From an uncultured Prevotella sp. (GTDB lineage Bacteria > Bacteroidota > Bacteroidia > Bacteroidales > Bacteroidaceae): 64,000 bases of DNA. How positions within the stretch are numbered: position 1 is the first letter of the stretch; each line of letters opens with the position of its first letter. The position numbers and the translations under genes were made by a program. Under the pieces are notes generated by a model. The model ran no database searches and was not told where the DNA came from. It worked only from the letters and a program-made list of their open reading frames with translations. Location of the stretch: the NCBI GenBank assembly GCA_934215545.1, contig CAKQAD010000002.1, forward strand, positions 1 through 64,000, in the 5' to 3' direction. Positions 26,784-35,600 of this stretch are shown one piece after another.

Positions 26784-27644
26784 ATGAATATATTCAAGGC
26801 TTTGTTTGGCGGTCGTGACAATTCTACAGACAACAAGCAAAAAGAAGAGAAGAATTTTGAAATTTTGAAATACGATGGTGTGCGTGCCTTAAAGACATCA
26901 CAGGTCGACTACGCCATACAGTGCTTCACCCATGCATTGGAGATGAATGATGCCGATTTGGAGTGTCGCGACTATCTGTCGCGTGCCTACATCATGACTG
27001 GCGATTTGCCACAGGCCTATGAGCAGTTGCGCATTATGTCCGAGGCGTGTCCTGACAATGTGGCTATTCTTGTGCGCATTGCCGATGTGGCTTATATGAT
27101 GGAGAATTACACTATGATGGCTGATGCTTGCGAGAAAGCCTTACTGGTAGATGCCGACAATCCACAGGTGAACTATCTATATGCTAAAGCCTGTCAAGGG
27201 CAGGGCGAGCTCAATAATGCAGTGGCATTGCTCACCAAGGCATTGGCACTGAATGCCGATTTCGACCAAGCCCGACAGTTGCGTGGTGAGATATTGCTTG
27301 AGAATGGCGACTACGAAGATGCAGCCGAAGATGCAGCCAATTTGTTGCAGCGCTTTGATAGCAATGAAGATGTGTTGCTGTTAAATGCCCGTGTGCAAAA
27401 AGCGCAAGGCAACCACGATGCCGCCATTCAGATGTACTCAAAGGTGATAGAGGTGAACCCCTTCTGTGTTGAGGCGTTCAAGGAGCGTGGCACAGAGTAT
27501 CGTAAACAGGGCGATGAGCAGGCTGCACAAGCCGATGAAGCCACAGCAGCGGAATATGAGGCTAATATGCCAAATGCCGATGAAGGTATTGAAGAAAAAA
27601 TAAAGAAAGCATATCGCGAGAAAGACCCATATGGAGTCTTTTAA
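26784..27644 (+). CDS. Tetratricopeptide-repeat protein
   Basis: A 286-residue soluble protein made of about six TPR units after a 30-residue charged lead. Repeats visible include YAIQCFTHALEMNDADLECRD, YTMMADACEKALLVDADNPQ, LNNAVALLTKALALNADFDQ, YEDAAEDAANLL and HDAAIQMYSKVIEVNPFCVE. It ends with an acidic Ala-rich helix. No signal or membrane segment is seen, so it is likely a cytoplasmic adaptor. The stop codon lies inside the following palindrome. Confidence 0.9.
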   Translation: MNIFKALFGGRDNSTDNKQKEEKNFEILKYDGVRALKTSQVDYAIQCFTHALEMNDADLECRDYLSRAYIMTGDLPQAYEQLRIMSEACPDNVAILVRIADVAYMMENYTMMADACEKALLVDADNPQVNYLYAKACQGQGELNNAVALLTKALALNADFDQARQLRGEILLENGDYEDAAEDAANLLQRFDSNEDVLLLNARVQKAQGNHDAAIQMYSKVIEVNPFCVEAFKERGTEYRKQGDEQAAQADEATAAEYEANMPNADEGIEEKIKKAYREKDPYGVF

Positions 27645-27674
27645 CCCAAATCTAATGACCGATTTGGGTTAAAA
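27639..27674. repeat. Palindromic repeat copy 1, probable bidirectional terminator
   Basis: A perfect 14-bp stem TTTTAACCCAAATC/GATTTGGGTTAAAA with loop TAATGACC. Its loop and arms match a second copy at 35548-35587. A/T runs flank both sides, so it could terminate both strands. The TPR stop codon (27642-27644) is part of the left arm. Confidence 0.8.
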
Positions 27675-27739
27675 CATGGCGCTATGAATGAATCATAATT
27701 TCAGAAAAATATCGTTTAACTTCAAAATAAGCGTGTGGC

Positions 27740-28807
27740 ATGGATTTGGATTTACAACCATTATGTTTGCCCAGTAGGCGTAGCCGTCCCTTTGTCATTG
27801 CTGGTCCGTGTTCTGCTGAGACTGAGCAACAGATGATGACCACTGCAACCCAGTTGCATAAGCTTGGTTGTAGAATTTTTCGTGCTGGCATTTGGAAACC
27901 ACGCACCAAACCTGGTGGCTTTGAAGGCAATGGCGAGATGGCATTGCCGTGGATGCAGCAGGTGAAGCAAGCCACCGGCATGCTCACTGCCACCGAAGTG
28001 GCAACAGCCGAGCATGTGGAGTTGGCATTGAAGTATGGCATTGATATCCTTTGGGTGGGAGCACGCTCTTCTGCCAATCCATTTACCATGCAGGCTATTG
28101 CCGATTGCTTGCGTGGTGTCGACATGCCAGTGTTTGTAAAAAATCCCATTAGCCCTGACCTAGAGCTGTGGATTGGTGCCTTGGAGCGTCTTAACCAAGC
28201 AGGAGTGAAGCGCTTGGCGGCAATACATCGAGGATTTTCAAGCATCGACCGCCGCATATATCGCAACACTCCAATGTGGCAGATACCCATAGAGTTGCGC
28301 CGCCGCATACCATCGTTGCCCATCATCTGCGACCCAAGCCATATAGGTGGACGCCGCGAACTCATTGCACCATTATGCCAACAGGCTATGGACTTAGGAT
28401 TTGACGGACTTATGGTGGAGAGCCATTGCACTCCAGACAAGGCATGGAGCGACGCAAAGCAGCAACTCACACCCGATATGCTACACTATATACTCAGTCT
28501 GCTCGTAATACGTGATAGTCAGGTGCTTACCGATGAACTGAATCAGTTGCGTAAGCAAATAGACGATATCGACAACCAACTGCTTGCATTGCTTGCCAAA
28601 CGCATGAAAGTGTGTCGCGATATTGGTGCTTATAAGAAAGAGCATAATATGGCGGTGTTGCAGACCGGACGTTATAAAGAGATAATCGACAAGCGCGGAG
28701 CACAAGGCACATTATGCGGAATGGATGCCGATTTCATACGCGATGTGTTTGAGCATGTGCATGAAGAGTCGGTGAGACAACAGATGGACATTGTAAATCG
28801 AAAATAG
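27740..28807 (+). CDS. DAHP synthase/chorismate mutase bifunctional enzyme
   Basis: A 355-residue fusion. Residues 1-265 are the KDO8P-like (AroA beta) class of 3-deoxy-7-phosphoheptulonate synthase, which joins phosphoenolpyruvate and erythrose 4-phosphate: RPFVIAGPCSAE, RAGIWKPRTKPGGFEG, VGARSSANPF, CDPSHIGGRRELI and MVESHC. Residues 270-350 are an AroQ-type chorismate mutase (LNQLRKQIDDIDNQLLALLAKRM). The same order (synthase first, mutase at the C-terminus) is known from Porphyromonas and gives feedback control by prephenate. aroC for the same pathway is at 13.5 kb. Confidence 0.95.
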   Translation: MDLDLQPLCLPSRRSRPFVIAGPCSAETEQQMMTTATQLHKLGCRIFRAGIWKPRTKPGGFEGNGEMALPWMQQVKQATGMLTATEVATAEHVELALKYGIDILWVGARSSANPFTMQAIADCLRGVDMPVFVKNPISPDLELWIGALERLNQAGVKRLAAIHRGFSSIDRRIYRNTPMWQIPIELRRRIPSLPIICDPSHIGGRRELIAPLCQQAMDLGFDGLMVESHCTPDKAWSDAKQQLTPDMLHYILSLLVIRDSQVLTDELNQLRKQIDDIDNQLLALLAKRMKVCRDIGAYKKEHNMAVLQTGRYKEIIDKRGAQGTLCGMDADFIRDVFEHVHEESVRQQMDIVNRK

Positions 28808-28866
28808 CAACAGGCGTTAGAGTCGGTTGGTGTTATCTTGAGAAATTATATAATAGATAGTTGCCT

Positions 28867-29820
28867 ATGTCTATGATGATGATGCTTTTGTCGTTGTTTA
28901 CGTTTGTAGAGCTCAACTGTGAGAATCTGTTCGATTGTAGGCACGACTCATTAAAGAATGATACAGAGTTTCTTCCTGATGGCGCTTATCATTGGACACG
29001 CACACGCTATTGGCAGAAGCTTAACCGCATCGGACAGACCATAGTGTCGTGCGGTACCGATGGCGACTCATGGCAACTGCCTGATATGGTGGCATTGTGC
29101 GAGGTAGAGAACGATAGTGTTATGTACTATCTCACACGCCGGTCTATGTTGCGCAAGGCACGATACAGATATTTGGTGACCGACTCGCCCGATGAGCGTG
29201 GCATTGATGTCGCCTTGCTCTATTCACCATTCTCTTTCCGGCTTATAAATAGTCGTTTTGTGCGTATAAACCCCATTAAGGGCATGCGTCCAACGCGCGA
29301 CATCCTCTATGCCTCTGGTACACTCATTGATGGCGACACACTTCATGTGGTGGTGACGCATATGCCAAGTAGACGAGGAGGTGAGAAACTGTCGCGCCCA
29401 TTCCGATGCTTGGTGGCAGACAGAGTAGGGACATTGATAGATTCCATACATGCCGTGTCGCCATCAGCACGTATAGTGGTGGCAGGCGATTTCAACGACT
29501 ATGCCAACGCCAAAAGCATTGCCATGTTGTTGAGTCGTGGCATGAATGACGTGTCAGCCACAGCAAATGGCAATAATGGTGCTAAAGGAACATATAAGTA
29601 TCATGGAAAGTGGGGAAGTCTGGATCATATCCTTGTGAGCACGGCAATGCTCCCACACATGATCTCATGCAAGGTGCATGATGCTCCGTTTTTGCTTACC
29701 GAAGACGAAAAGTATGGCGGAGTGCAACCGCATCGCAACTATCTCGGTCCGCGCTATCTTAATGGTTTCAGCGACCACCTGCCACTTGTGGCGCGTTTTA
29801 AGTTCTCCGACAACAATTAA
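28867..29820 (+). CDS. Endonuclease/exonuclease/phosphatase family protein
   Basis: Start taken at ATG 28867; a TTG six bases earlier is less likely, and several in-frame ATGs follow. The 317-residue protein has the metal phosphoesterase motifs in order: FVELNCENLFD, ALCEVEND, VVVTHMPSRRGGE, VVAGDFNDY, and a final YLNGFSDHLPLVARF with the catalytic His. A weak hydrophobic start (MMMMLLSLFTF) may be a poor signal peptide or simply part of strand 1. Members cleave nucleic acids or lipid head groups; Bacteroidetes versions are often secreted. It follows the DAHP synthase by 59 bases. Confidence 0.9.
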   Translation: MSMMMMLLSLFTFVELNCENLFDCRHDSLKNDTEFLPDGAYHWTRTRYWQKLNRIGQTIVSCGTDGDSWQLPDMVALCEVENDSVMYYLTRRSMLRKARYRYLVTDSPDERGIDVALLYSPFSFRLINSRFVRINPIKGMRPTRDILYASGTLIDGDTLHVVVTHMPSRRGGEKLSRPFRCLVADRVGTLIDSIHAVSPSARIVVAGDFNDYANAKSIAMLLSRGMNDVSATANGNNGAKGTYKYHGKWGSLDHILVSTAMLPHMISCKVHDAPFLLTEDEKYGGVQPHRNYLGPRYLNGFSDHLPLVARFKFSDNN

Positions 29821-29846
29821 ACCTATAAATTCAATAACTAAAGCTA

Positions 29847-31160
29847 ATGAAACAGTTGCGAATCATTATAATCACTCTAAATCTCCTCTTTGGCATGCAC
29901 CTATCGTTGCATGCCAGTGCTGCATCTAACGACAAGTTTGTCATTGTGCAAAACGAGGCGCAATTGCTTGATGGCGATGAAGTGATTATAGTGAGCAAAG
30001 CCCACTCAAAGACTTTTAGCAAGTATCAGAAAAAACAGGTTATAACCACATGTAGTGTCAATATTTCAAGTGATGGTTTCATCGCCACATCTTCAACAGA
30101 TAGCATGCAGGTGTTTCGTGCCAAGGTTACTTCAAGTGGTGTGCGCTTTGCCACAGCCGATGGCAAATGGCTATGTACGGCAAAGAGTTCAACATTAAAC
30201 CTGTTTTATGGTGACGACAATCCCACATCAACCAAAACAACAATCGCACTATCTATAGCAGACGATAATGCAACGATGAAATTTGATATGGCAGTAGATA
30301 AATATATAAGATACAAAGCCAATACAGATCGTTTTAACACCTTTGCTGTTAATACAAATTATGACGATGTACGGGTTTATCGGAAAAATAACAATTTTCG
30401 CATAATTAATGAGATGTCGTTGAGTTCTGATGTCGGTAATGCAAATCGTATCATCGAGGAGTATGGCAACATGGTGCGACGCATAACGATAAACCGCACG
30501 TTTGAGAATGATGGTGGCTTTTATACTATCTGTCTGCCCTTTGTGCTCACTGAAGAAGATATGGCTACAGCCTTTTGTGGCGCAGCATTCCTGCGTTTCA
30601 GCTCAATAAAGCCTTCGGGAACAAACGGAATGGTGTTTCATTTCGAGAGAGTAAGTAAAACCAAGGCTGGCGAACCATTGTTGCTCATGCCTAATCAAAA
30701 TTCCGATGAGCCCTTGTCTGATATAGTTGTGCACAATAAAATCATTTCTGCCGAGAAGCCTGGATACAGAGTTGTGAATAGGTCATCACTACCATTTCGG
30801 TTTATGGGAACCTTCGACCCCGTGTTGTTGCCTGCTAATGGCAGCATCAGATTTGTTTCTAAAACAGGAGTAAAGCTCACCACTCCTAATAAGGCAGGTA
30901 AGTTGCCTGGGCTAAGAGCATACTTCACATTGCCAAGTCCTGAAAATTCTACCGATTTTGTAACACCATTTGATAAGAAAGAGTGCCGCATTGTTGTTGA
31001 CGGCGGTGACATTGGCGACACCAATTCAATACAGAGTGTGGCACCTGTTGTATCAACGGCAGATGCTGGCAGTGTGGTGTATAACATGCTTGGACAACGT
31101 GTTAATGCACCGCATCATGGAATATACATTGTTAATGGAAAGAAGATTTTTATAAAGTAA
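29847..31160 (+). CDS. Secreted protein of unknown function with C-terminal sorting-like tail
   Basis: A 437-residue protein with a signal peptide (MKQLRIIIITLNLLFGMHLSLHA). The middle is beta-rich with no recognised catalytic motif; around residues 210-240 FENDGGFYTICLPFVLTEEDMATAF recurs in Prevotella surface proteins. The end, VVYNMLGQRVNAPHHGIYIVNGKKIFIK, is the standard Prevotella C-terminal motif for T9SS-type or cell-surface sorting. It follows the phosphoesterase by 26 bases. Likely surface-exposed; function unknown. Confidence 0.8.
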   Translation: MKQLRIIIITLNLLFGMHLSLHASAASNDKFVIVQNEAQLLDGDEVIIVSKAHSKTFSKYQKKQVITTCSVNISSDGFIATSSTDSMQVFRAKVTSSGVRFATADGKWLCTAKSSTLNLFYGDDNPTSTKTTIALSIADDNATMKFDMAVDKYIRYKANTDRFNTFAVNTNYDDVRVYRKNNNFRIINEMSLSSDVGNANRIIEEYGNMVRRITINRTFENDGGFYTICLPFVLTEEDMATAFCGAAFLRFSSIKPSGTNGMVFHFERVSKTKAGEPLLLMPNQNSDEPLSDIVVHNKIISAEKPGYRVVNRSSLPFRFMGTFDPVLLPANGSIRFVSKTGVKLTTPNKAGKLPGLRAYFTLPSPENSTDFVTPFDKKECRIVVDGGDIGDTNSIQSVAPVVSTADAGSVVYNMLGQRVNAPHHGIYIVNGKKIFIK

Positions 31161-31212
31161 ATACAATAAAAGCAGTCGAATATTGTGGCTGCTTAATATA
31201 AAACATATATAT

Positions 31213-31986
31213 ATGGAACTATTGAGTAAAGTAGGAAGCTACGACTTCCTTGTAGAGCCGTTTCATTGCGACTTTTCTAATCGCATATTCATAGGGCATT
31301 TGGGCAATCATTTGCTTAATGCTGCCGATTTCCATTCTAATGAGCGTGGTTATGGTATGGACTATCTCAATCCCATCAACCGCACATGGGTGTTGTCGCG
31401 CTTTGTTATGGAAATGGATGAGTTGCCTCTTGCCTACGACCGTATCATTGTCGATACATGGGTGGAGAATGTAATGAAGTTTTTCACGAGTCGTAATTTC
31501 GCTATTCGTTCTGCCCACGGAAAGGTGTATGGCTATGGTCGAAGCATTTGGGCAATGATCGACACCCAAACGCGCCAGCCAGTAGACATTCTTGGCTTGC
31601 GCAATGGACTCATTACTGAATATATCGAAACCGATAAGGCATGTCCGATACGTCCATTCCAAAGAGTGCGCCTTACAGATAAAGCAGAGTGCAAGCGCAC
31701 TGTAGTTATGCAGTATAGCGATGTGGATGTCAATGGCCATGTCAATTCGGTGAAGTATATAGAACACATGCTCAATATGTGGGGCCTCGATTGGTATAAG
31801 AGTAATAGTCTGCACCGCATTGATATTGCCTATGTTGCAGAATCGCACTATGGCGACACCCTGCATTTTGTTGTTGAAGAGGAGAGTGAAGGAGTGTTCT
31901 GCATATTGGTGCAGAAGTCGACATTGCCAGCTGCCGATGATTTGAAGGAGGTATGTCGTGGCAAGATAGAATTCAAAAAGCGGTGA
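31213..31986 (+). CDS. Acyl-ACP thioesterase
   Basis: Start at ATG 31213 (MELLSKVGSYDFLVEPF); an upstream TTG extension adds only non-family residues. The 257-residue enzyme has the duplicated hot-dog fold of the plant FatA/B-like bacterial family, which releases fatty acids from acyl-ACP. First half: RGYGMDYLNPINRTWVLSRFVMEMDELP. Second half: MQYSDVDVNGHVNSVKYIEHMLNMW with the active-site Asn and His. No partner gene adjoins. Chain-length preference cannot be predicted. Confidence 0.93.
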   Translation: MELLSKVGSYDFLVEPFHCDFSNRIFIGHLGNHLLNAADFHSNERGYGMDYLNPINRTWVLSRFVMEMDELPLAYDRIIVDTWVENVMKFFTSRNFAIRSAHGKVYGYGRSIWAMIDTQTRQPVDILGLRNGLITEYIETDKACPIRPFQRVRLTDKAECKRTVVMQYSDVDVNGHVNSVKYIEHMLNMWGLDWYKSNSLHRIDIAYVAESHYGDTLHFVVEEESEGVFCILVQKSTLPAADDLKEVCRGKIEFKKR

Positions 31987-32059
31987 TATATAATTCTAAA
32001 ATGTGAATAAAAATGTCGAATAGTAATTTCTATTTGATGCTGCTAATCAATAAATTATA

Positions 32060-32067
32060 TAACTTTG
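32060..32067 (+). promoter_or_regulatory. Possible -7 box for the C10 protease gene
   Basis: TAACTTTG, 103 bases before the ATG. A TTTG lies 23 bases upstream, slightly farther than usual. Confidence 0.45.
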
Positions 32068-32169
32068 CACCAGTAGCTAAAGACATACATATTTCACATC
32101 TAAATGGTGTCAATCACACATATACAAAAGGAGAAACAACAATAACTTTATAATATTTCTAAAAAATCT

Positions 32170-35100
32170 ATGCGAAAACAATTTTTTACCGCATTATTTA
32201 TTTTCTTGTCGGTAGCTCTTGCCAGCAATGCCCAGCAGCGTTCACTCGCTGATGCAGCAAAGGTAGCAGAAGACTTTTTTCAGACAAAGGGCAGCAATGC
32301 CTCTGTTAGTGCTCTGCAGATAAGCAGCAAGAAAGGACTACACAAATTACTGAGAAAATCAGCCAACGACAAGACTTCTCAGGCTTATTATCTGTTTAAC
32401 AATGAAGATAATAAGCAATTGGTAATTGTGTCTGGCGATGAGCGTATGCGAACCATCTTAGGCTATACCGACAAAGCCCTTTCGGGCAACATTCTTCCCG
32501 ACGGATTGATTGATTTGCTCGATGGCTACAAAGCACAATACAAGGCTTTGTCGGCTACAGCAACTATTCCAGCTCGTTCTGCCCTATACAAGGGTGAGCG
32601 CTTGCTCGAAACCGCATTGTGGGGACAGTGGGCTCCATTCAATCAGATGACGCCTAACTCTTATCCTACAGGATGTGCCGCTACAGCCATGGCTATAGTG
32701 ATGCGCTATCATCAATGGCCACTCGTGGGTAATGGCAGCAAGACACACATCTGGAAAGACGATCGTATGGTGGGTAACTTCGGCGAGACACACTATGATT
32801 GGGCAAACATGCCAACAAACTATAAGAATGGCTATACCACAGAGCAGGCAGAGGCAGTAGCATTGCTTATGCGTCATTTAGGCATTTCTGTAGAGATGTA
32901 TTATGATGCAGAGAGTAGTGGTGCACGCCAGACATTGGTGCCAACAGCTCTTATTCAGTATTTCCGCTATGGTGCCACCGCACGCCTGTTGACTGCCGCC
33001 GACTATGATGCTGCAACATGGGATAAGATGATGCGTAAAGAGATTGACGAAAATCGTCCTGTCATCTACACTGGCGAGTCGGTGCAAGGACGTGGTGCCC
33101 ACGGCTTTGTGCTTGATGGCTATCGCGATAACCTCTTCCATTTCAACTTTGGTTGGACTGGCGATGGCAATGGTTACTTTGCCATCTCTGCCATAACAGC
33201 AACCAACTCTTCGTTTGAGTTTGCCAACAAGCAGCAGGCTGTGATTGGCATCAAGCCTCTTAAGGAAGATGAATGTGCTCCACTCGTGCTTGAAAGTCAG
33301 AAAACTTATGATGGTTTCTACACCACACTCACTACTCTTACTGCCAACAACTCTGTTAGCATACATTTGTCTAAACTCACTGCTCAACGCGACTGGAAAG
33401 GACAGCTGCAGTGGAACCTGTGTCATGCTGACGGCACTGTTGTGGAGTCGCTTGGTAATAAGAGCGTGAATATTAATGCTGCCAATACTCAGGGTGTAGA
33501 CTTTACATTTACAGCTACTAACAATGCTGTAGCTGGCGACTATCTGCAACTTGTGGCTCGCAACGAATCGGCTACAGATTGGAAACCAGTGCTCAACGTG
33601 CTTGGCACTGAGGTGAAGCTACAGGCTTACGGACGTAAGGTGCCTGTTGTCGTCATTGAGCGTGAATTGAAGAATGTTGCTTTCGACGATAAGGACAAGG
33701 GCAATGTACTTTATGAAGGTAAACCACTGTTAGGTTCTACATATACTTATCAGGTTACGCCTAATACGGGTGTAGTGAAGAGCATCATACAGGAGCATCT
33801 CTGTGGCGAGACATATGTACCACGTACCGGAACCTCTATTATGCTTACTACCGACTCTCTCTACATTAAGGCAAAGGCGTTTAATGCATCAGAACTTGTG
33901 GCTGAGTGCAATGTAAATGTTGAAAAGGCAGGTCAATTGGAAAATACCATAGAGAAGCAGGCATACGATGCCGATGCAGTTGAGGCACTTACTATTACTG
34001 GCGAACTCAACGACTATGATTTGCAATATCTCTCAACATTACAATCGCTCAAAGAACTTAATCTTGAGAATGCTACAACACCACAAGGTCTATTTGGCGC
34101 TCCTTTCAAGGGGTTTGGTCGTCTGACAACATGTGAACTACCACGTTCCTTGAAGCAGCTTGGTAGCGAAACATTCAAGAACTGCACTTCACTCAAGTCA
34201 ATATCACTACCCGTTAGCTTGCAGGCAACAGGTGGTAAAATATTAAGTGGTTGCAACGCACTCACAGATATCTATGTTCGTCCGTCATCACCCGACTGTG
34301 TTTCGACAGACGCTTTCAGTGATCTTCCTAATCCTGCAAATGTAACTATTCATGTACAGCAGGGTTTGATAAGCAATTTCAAAGCCAATGCAAAGTGGAG
34401 CAGCTTCTCTACATTCGTTGACGACCTTGCTGCTTTACCAAAGAGTCTAACCTACGATGGCATTGATTACAAGGCTATCTACGATGGCAATGGCAACTAC
34501 CTTGAAGTAACAATACCAAGTGGCGAAATGTATAAGGGCAATATCACAATCCCAGCCAACATAACTTATCAGGGCATAGAATACACAGTTCGTGGATTTG
34601 ACAATAGCAACGGGTTGTCGCCTTTCGTCGGCAACCCATTCATTACATCGCTCAATCTGCAGTTGCATGTAGAGTCACTTGGTGCCATGATGTTCATGGG
34701 ATGTACTTCTCTTGAAAATCTGCAGTTGCCATCAACACTCCGCACTATTGGCAATGAGTGCTTCCGCAACTGTCCGATGCTTAAGCAGATAACCTTGCCT
34801 GCCAGCGTCGAATCACTTGGCGACAATGCTTTCTGCGGATGCCAGTTCCTTACCGACATCTTCAGCTATCCGTCAGTGCCACCAACAGGTAGCAACAACG
34901 ACAACTATCCATTTGCACAATGTCGTCCTAACAATGTAACTGTGCATGTGCCTGCATCATGTGTCAATGCATATAGTGCTACAGGCTTCTGGACAAAGTT
35001 CAACAACATCGTTGGTGATCTTCCTGATAATGTTGTTGCAGTTGATAATATCACGATAGCTGATGCCGATGCATTACCGATTAAGGCCACAGGCAAGCAA

Positions 35101-35238
35101 TGGCTTACCTTGCATCTTGACAAAATGCAGAGTGTAGCTATATATAACCTTAATGGAGCATTGCTGCGTACATTGCTGCTGCCACAAGGTGAGAACCGCA
35201 TCTGGATTGATGAGGCAAGTGTATTGGTAGCACAATGA
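32170..35238 (+). CDS. C10 family (streptopain-like) cysteine protease with BspA-type LRR
   Basis: A 1022-residue secreted protein: a signal peptide (about 1-22), a Spi-like prodomain (23-130), then a C10 protease domain (about 140-350) with catalytic Cys169 in YPTGCAATAMA and His311 in GRGAHGFVLDGY, plus FNFGWTGDGNGYFA. A linker with beta domains follows (350-600). Residues about 620-960 are BspA-like leucine-rich repeats in two blocks (SLKELNLENATT, ETFKNCTSLKSISLPVSL; GAMMFMGCTSLENLQLPSTL, ECFRNCPMLKQITLPASV). The last 60 residues (VAIYNLNGALLRTLLLPQGENRIWI) resemble a sorting tail. Likely surface-attached, using LRRs for host or substrate contact. Confidence 0.93.
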   Translation: MRKQFFTALFIFLSVALASNAQQRSLADAAKVAEDFFQTKGSNASVSALQISSKKGLHKLLRKSANDKTSQAYYLFNNEDNKQLVIVSGDERMRTILGYTDKALSGNILPDGLIDLLDGYKAQYKALSATATIPARSALYKGERLLETALWGQWAPFNQMTPNSYPTGCAATAMAIVMRYHQWPLVGNGSKTHIWKDDRMVGNFGETHYDWANMPTNYKNGYTTEQAEAVALLMRHLGISVEMYYDAESSGARQTLVPTALIQYFRYGATARLLTAADYDAATWDKMMRKEIDENRPVIYTGESVQGRGAHGFVLDGYRDNLFHFNFGWTGDGNGYFAISAITATNSSFEFANKQQAVIGIKPLKEDECAPLVLESQKTYDGFYTTLTTLTANNSVSIHLSKLTAQRDWKGQLQWNLCHADGTVVESLGNKSVNINAANTQGVDFTFTATNNAVAGDYLQLVARNESATDWKPVLNVLGTEVKLQAYGRKVPVVVIERELKNVAFDDKDKGNVLYEGKPLLGSTYTYQVTPNTGVVKSIIQEHLCGETYVPRTGTSIMLTTDSLYIKAKAFNASELVAECNVNVEKAGQLENTIEKQAYDADAVEALTITGELNDYDLQYLSTLQSLKELNLENATTPQGLFGAPFKGFGRLTTCELPRSLKQLGSETFKNCTSLKSISLPVSLQATGGKILSGCNALTDIYVRPSSPDCVSTDAFSDLPNPANVTIHVQQGLISNFKANAKWSSFSTFVDDLAALPKSLTYDGIDYKAIYDGNGNYLEVTIPSGEMYKGNITIPANITYQGIEYTVRGFDNSNGLSPFVGNPFITSLNLQLHVESLGAMMFMGCTSLENLQLPSTLRTIGNECFRNCPMLKQITLPASVESLGDNAFCGCQFLTDIFSYPSVPPTGSNNDNYPFAQCRPNNVTVHVPASCVNAYSATGFWTKFNNIVGDLPDNVVAVDNITIADADALPIKATGKQWLTLHLDKMQSVAIYNLNGALLRTLLLPQGENRIWIDEASVLVAQ

Positions 35239-35307
35239 TTAGAGGTAGTGTAATAGTTTGACGCATTGCAACACTATAAATAAAGTGTTGACGTTAAAAC
35301 ATTATTA

Positions 35308-35372
35308 GAAGTATCAGCCGAGCTGTATATAATTATAAATCAGCGTGTAACGGCTGGTACTTCATTTTTTTT
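35308..35372 (+). terminator. Terminator of the C10 protease gene
   Basis: A 13-bp stem GAAGTATCAGCCG/CGGCTGGTACTTC (one G-U pair) around a 30-base AT-rich loop, followed by eight T. It lies 70 bases after the stop. Confidence 0.85.
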
Positions 35373-35433
35373 GACCAATAAGAGTTAAGCAGGCTGGAAT
35401 AATAAGAGTTGAAAGCCGGCAAGAAAATTTAAT

Positions 35434-35498
35434 AAGGCTTAGCAGATATTCTGATGGATGTGTTAATAAATGTCTTTTAAGAATATCTGCTGAGCTTT
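35434..35498. terminator. Second large hairpin after the C10 protease gene
   Basis: AAGGCTTAGCAGATATTC (35434-35451) pairs with GAATATCTGCTGAGCTTT (35481-35498) with two G-U pairs, about 18 bp, loop 29 bases. T-rich sequence follows on the plus strand. It may be a back-up terminator or a repeat. Confidence 0.6.
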
Positions 35499-35547
35499 TA
35501 TTGTAGCTATGATTGACAGATGAACATATAATATGCCTAATACAAAC

Positions 35548-35587
35548 TTATTAAACCCAAATCTGATGACCGAGTTGGGTTTAATAA
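35548..35587. repeat. Palindromic repeat copy 2, probable terminator of the MFS pump
   Basis: A perfect 13-bp stem TTATTAAACCCAA/TTGGGTTTAATAA enclosing ATCTGATGACCGAG. The centre and arms match the copy at 27639-27674. It is 13 bases after the stop of the leftward MFS gene, so it may end that transcript. Confidence 0.8.
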
Positions 35588-35600
35588 TTTGCATTTGATG

